From contig NZ_CP011125.1 of NCBI RefSeq assembly GCF_000737325.1, positions 9,920,001-9,984,000 on the forward strand: DNA of 64,000 nucleotides, given 5' to 3'. Of this stretch, positions 61,949-64,000 are shown one piece after another (positions within the stretch are counted from its first letter, which is position 1; each line of letters begins with the position of its first letter). The notes under the pieces are model-generated. The model was not told the DNA's origin and ran no database searches. It was given only the letters and a program-made list of their open reading frames with translations. Source of the DNA: Sandaracinus amylolyticus (GTDB lineage Bacteria > Myxococcota_A > Polyangia > Polyangiales > Sandaracinaceae). The position numbers and the translations under genes were made by a program.

Positions 61949-62184
61949 CGACGCCTCCCTTGTGATGCTCCCGATTTCTGCAACCGAGGTGCCACGAGCC
62001 ACGAATCGATCGGTTCCGACGCACGCCCCACGCGAAAGTTCTCGATCTGCCTCGCGACCTGCGCGCACGGGTGGGGCGCGACGGTCGGACAGCCGTGTCA
62101 TGGTTCGCGTTGGATCCGCGTACCCGGGTACGCACTCTGCGTCCCGCGCTCCGCATCCCTTGCGTAGTAGAAGCAGCGCAGTCG

Positions 62185-63609
62185 ATGGACCTGTTCGACC
62201 ACAAGGAAGATCGCGACCGCGAGGGCGCACCGCTCTCCGATCGCATGCGGCCGCGACGTCTCACCGACATGGTCGGACAGCGACATCTCGTGGCCGAGGG
62301 CTCGCTGCTCCGTCGCGCGATCCAGCAGGACCGGATCCCGTCGATGATCCTCTGGGGCCCGCCCGGCACCGGGAAGACGACGCTCGCGCGCGCGGTCGCC
62401 GCGGAGACCAAGGCGGTGTTCGTCCCGTTCAGCGCGGTGATGAGCGGCGTGCCCGAGCTGCGGAAGATCCTGGCCGAGGCTGCGGAGCGGAAGCGCCTGC
62501 ACGGCACGCGCACGATCCTCTTCGTCGACGAGATCCACCGCTGGAACAAGGCGCAGCAGGACGCGCTGCTGCCCCACGTCGAGCGCGGCGCGGTGGTGCT
62601 GATCGGCGCGACCACCGAGAACCCGAGCTTCGCGGTGAACGCGGCGCTGCTCTCACGAGCGCGCGTGTTCCGCCTCGAGCCGCACGAGCCGAGCGATCTG
62701 CGCGCGCTGCTCGAGCGCGCGATGAGCGACCGCGAGCACGGCCTCGGCAAGCTCGCGCTCACCGTGGATCCCGAGGCGCTCGGCGTGATCGCGGAGATGG
62801 CGCAAGGCGACGCGCGTCGTGCGCTCGACGTGCTCGAACTCGCGGCGAACGACGCGACGGCGAGGAAGGTCGCGCTCGATCGCGAGGCGGTGGAGCAAGC
62901 GCTCGCGTCGCGCACGCTGCTCTACGACAAGAGCGGCGAGGAGCACTACAACGTCGTCTCCGCGTTCATCAAGTCGATGCGTGGCAGCGATCCCGACGCC
63001 GCGATCTACTGGATGATGCGCATGCTCGAGGCCGGCGAAGATCCGCTCTTCGTGATGCGGCGCCTGGTCATCTTCGCGAGCGAGGACGTCGGCAACGCGG
63101 ACCCGAACGCGCTGCAGATCGCGGTCGCGGCGGACGCGGCGTTCCGTCGGCTCGGCATGCCCGAGGGCCTCCATCCGCTCGCGCAGTGCTGCACGTACCT
63201 CGCGAGCACCGTGAAGAGCAACGCGAGCTACGAAGCGTGGCAGCGCGCGCAGGACGCGGTGAAGCAACACGGCCCGCTCCCCGTGCCCATGAAGCTGCGC
63301 AACGCAGCGACCAAACACATGAAGGCGTGGGGATACGGCGAGGGCTACCGCTATCCGCACGCCGAGGGCGGCCACGCGCAGGGCGAGACGTACTTGCCCG
63401 ACGCGCTCGTGGGCGCGCGCTTCTACGAGCCGAAGGACATCGGCATCGAGTCGCGGATCAAACAGCGCCTCGCGAAGCTCCGCGGCGACGAGCGACCGCC
63501 CACCGAAGACCCGCCGCGCGCCGAAAACGACGCCCGCCGCACCGACCGTTCGCGCCCCGACGTCCCGCGTGAGGAAGGCCCCCGCACCGACCCCCCGGAC
63601 GAGCGCTGA
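62185..63609 (+). CDS. rarA: Replication-associated recombination protein RarA (MgsA)
   Basis: A 474-residue AAA+ ATPase of the clamp-loader group. Walker A is GPPGTGKTT (58-66), Walker B ILFVDEIHRWNKAQQDALLP (111-130), sensor 1 LIGATTENPSF. The C-terminal tetramerisation region includes YDKSGEEHYNVVSAFIKSMR, SDPDAAIYWMMRMLEAGEDP, RRLVIFASEDVGNADP and KHMKAWGYGEGYRYPH. A disordered Pro/Arg/Asp tail of about 30 residues is added. Acts at stalled replication forks. The 236-base gap upstream contains no feature I can identify. Confidence 0.94.
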   Translation: MDLFDHKEDRDREGAPLSDRMRPRRLTDMVGQRHLVAEGSLLRRAIQQDRIPSMILWGPPGTGKTTLARAVAAETKAVFVPFSAVMSGVPELRKILAEAAERKRLHGTRTILFVDEIHRWNKAQQDALLPHVERGAVVLIGATTENPSFAVNAALLSRARVFRLEPHEPSDLRALLERAMSDREHGLGKLALTVDPEALGVIAEMAQGDARRALDVLELAANDATARKVALDREAVEQALASRTLLYDKSGEEHYNVVSAFIKSMRGSDPDAAIYWMMRMLEAGEDPLFVMRRLVIFASEDVGNADPNALQIAVAADAAFRRLGMPEGLHPLAQCCTYLASTVKSNASYEAWQRAQDAVKQHGPLPVPMKLRNAATKHMKAWGYGEGYRYPHAEGGHAQGETYLPDALVGARFYEPKDIGIESRIKQRLAKLRGDERPPTEDPPRAENDARRTDRSRPDVPREEGPRTDPPDER

Positions 63610-63643
63610 CGCCCATCCAGCACCCAGCTTCGGATCCCGATCG

Positions 63644-63862
63644 CACATCGCGCGCGCTCATCCAACCGAGCGCGCGCAGCTCGCTCGCACGTCGCGCGCT
63701 CTTCCGAATCACACGTCGCGCTCGCCCGAAAACACATCGCGCTGTTCCGCCGAATCGCACGTCGCGCGCTGTTCCGAATCACGCGTCGCGCTCTTCCGAA
63801 TCACACGTCGCGCTCTTCCGAATCAGACGTCGCGCGCTCTTCCGCCGAATCGCACCGACCGT
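63644..63862. repeat. Degenerate 21-26 bp tandem repeat
   Basis: The core (C/G)(A/G)C(G/A)TCGCG recurs about every 21 to 26 bases (starts near 63644, 63688, 63712, 63733, 63758, 63782, 63804, 63826, 63852), mostly preceded by TTCCGAATCA. Six adjacent units are clear and the outer ones degenerate. It fills the gap after rarA up to the next dispersed repeat copy. Confidence 0.75.
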
Positions 63863-63884
63863 GTCGATCGAACCGCCAGAGTGC

Positions 63885-64000
63885 TCGGCACCCCGCGAAG
63901 TGTCGGCTAGGGGCCCCCGCACAGCGGGGGACCGACACGATCGAGCATGCCCACCGGCCGCGCTCGTGCCCGACGACCACGCGACGGACTCTCGAGCCCG
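63885..64000 (-). repeat. Dispersed structured repeat, copy C (cut by window end)
   Basis: The first 116 bases match copy B in the same orientation, with the GTGTCGGCTAG arm, the CCCCCGC-ACA-GCGGGGG hairpin and the following CCGACACGATCGAGCATG stretch. The loop differs from the other copies while the stem is kept. The rest lies beyond the window. Confidence 0.85.

Overview
The window is a 64-kb piece of a very GC-rich (about 70% or more by eye), lipoprotein-rich genome. It most resembles a myxobacterium (Myxococcota/Polyangia, Sandaracinus-like). The evidence is a eukaryotic-type Ser/Thr kinase, a full-length ubiE-men menaquinone operon, many lipoproteins with Asp/Ala-rich linkers, a CFI-box C-terminal domain, DUF1552/DUF1592 proteins and frequent GTG/TTG starts. 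The assignment rests on gene content only and no database was searched. I found no insertion sequence, prophage, CRISPR array, rRNA gene or complete tRNA.

Layout. 1-1.1 kb: 3' part of a membrane Ser/Thr kinase. 1.1-10.7 kb (minus): a menaquinone operon, polyprenyl diphosphate synthase-menG-menF-menD-menH-menA-menC-menE-small gene, tightly coupled and lacking only menB. 10.9-13.8 kb: Kazal-domain lipoprotein, LysM/M74 murein endopeptidase, DUF4397 lipoprotein and a small membrane protein. 13.9-15.7 kb (minus): bioF-bioD. 15.7-17.5 kb: a region without a credible gene carrying six parS sites (GTTTCACGTGAAAC or one mismatch), probably the chromosomal centromere, so the window is probably near the replication origin. 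17.5-21.5 kb (plus): HEAT-cyclophilin lipoprotein, uppS, cdsA. 21.7-26.7 kb: Glu dehydrogenase, YqeY, VOC protein, M1 peptidase, rhodanese. 26.8-27.1 kb: 43-bp tandem repeat.

27.2-33.6 kb (plus): a lipoprotein, then an ECF sigma factor, FecR/TPR regulator, putative outer-membrane protein, di-haem peroxidase lipoprotein and CFI-box secreted protein; this looks like an envelope-signalling unit. 33.6-42.8 kb: STAS-like protein, SGNH hydrolase lipoprotein, M81 peptidase divergent from a PLP decarboxylase, three envelope proteins and a CHAD-CYTH fusion. 43.4-47.7 kb: SPFH protein, then GH65 phosphorylase with beta-phosphoglucomutase (minus). 47.8-58.4 kb: trypsin-like lipoprotein, two unknown lipoproteins, the DUF1592/DUF1552 pair, an OmpA lipoprotein and a penicillin acylase. 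58.5-64 kb: Mrp ATPase, RDD protein, DUF4240 and PilZ proteins and rarA, interspersed with three copies of a structured dispersed repeat of about 225 bp and two short tandem repeats.

How the genes work together: quinone biosynthesis (men operon plus prenyl synthase) feeds respiration. uppS and cdsA supply cell-wall carrier lipid and phospholipid precursor, next to murein and lipoprotein genes. The parS cluster connects the window to chromosome segregation. The most interesting items are the parS cluster with a gene whose start codon lies inside a site, the ECF/FecR/peroxidase unit, the reversed CHAD-CYTH fusion and the dispersed structured repeat.
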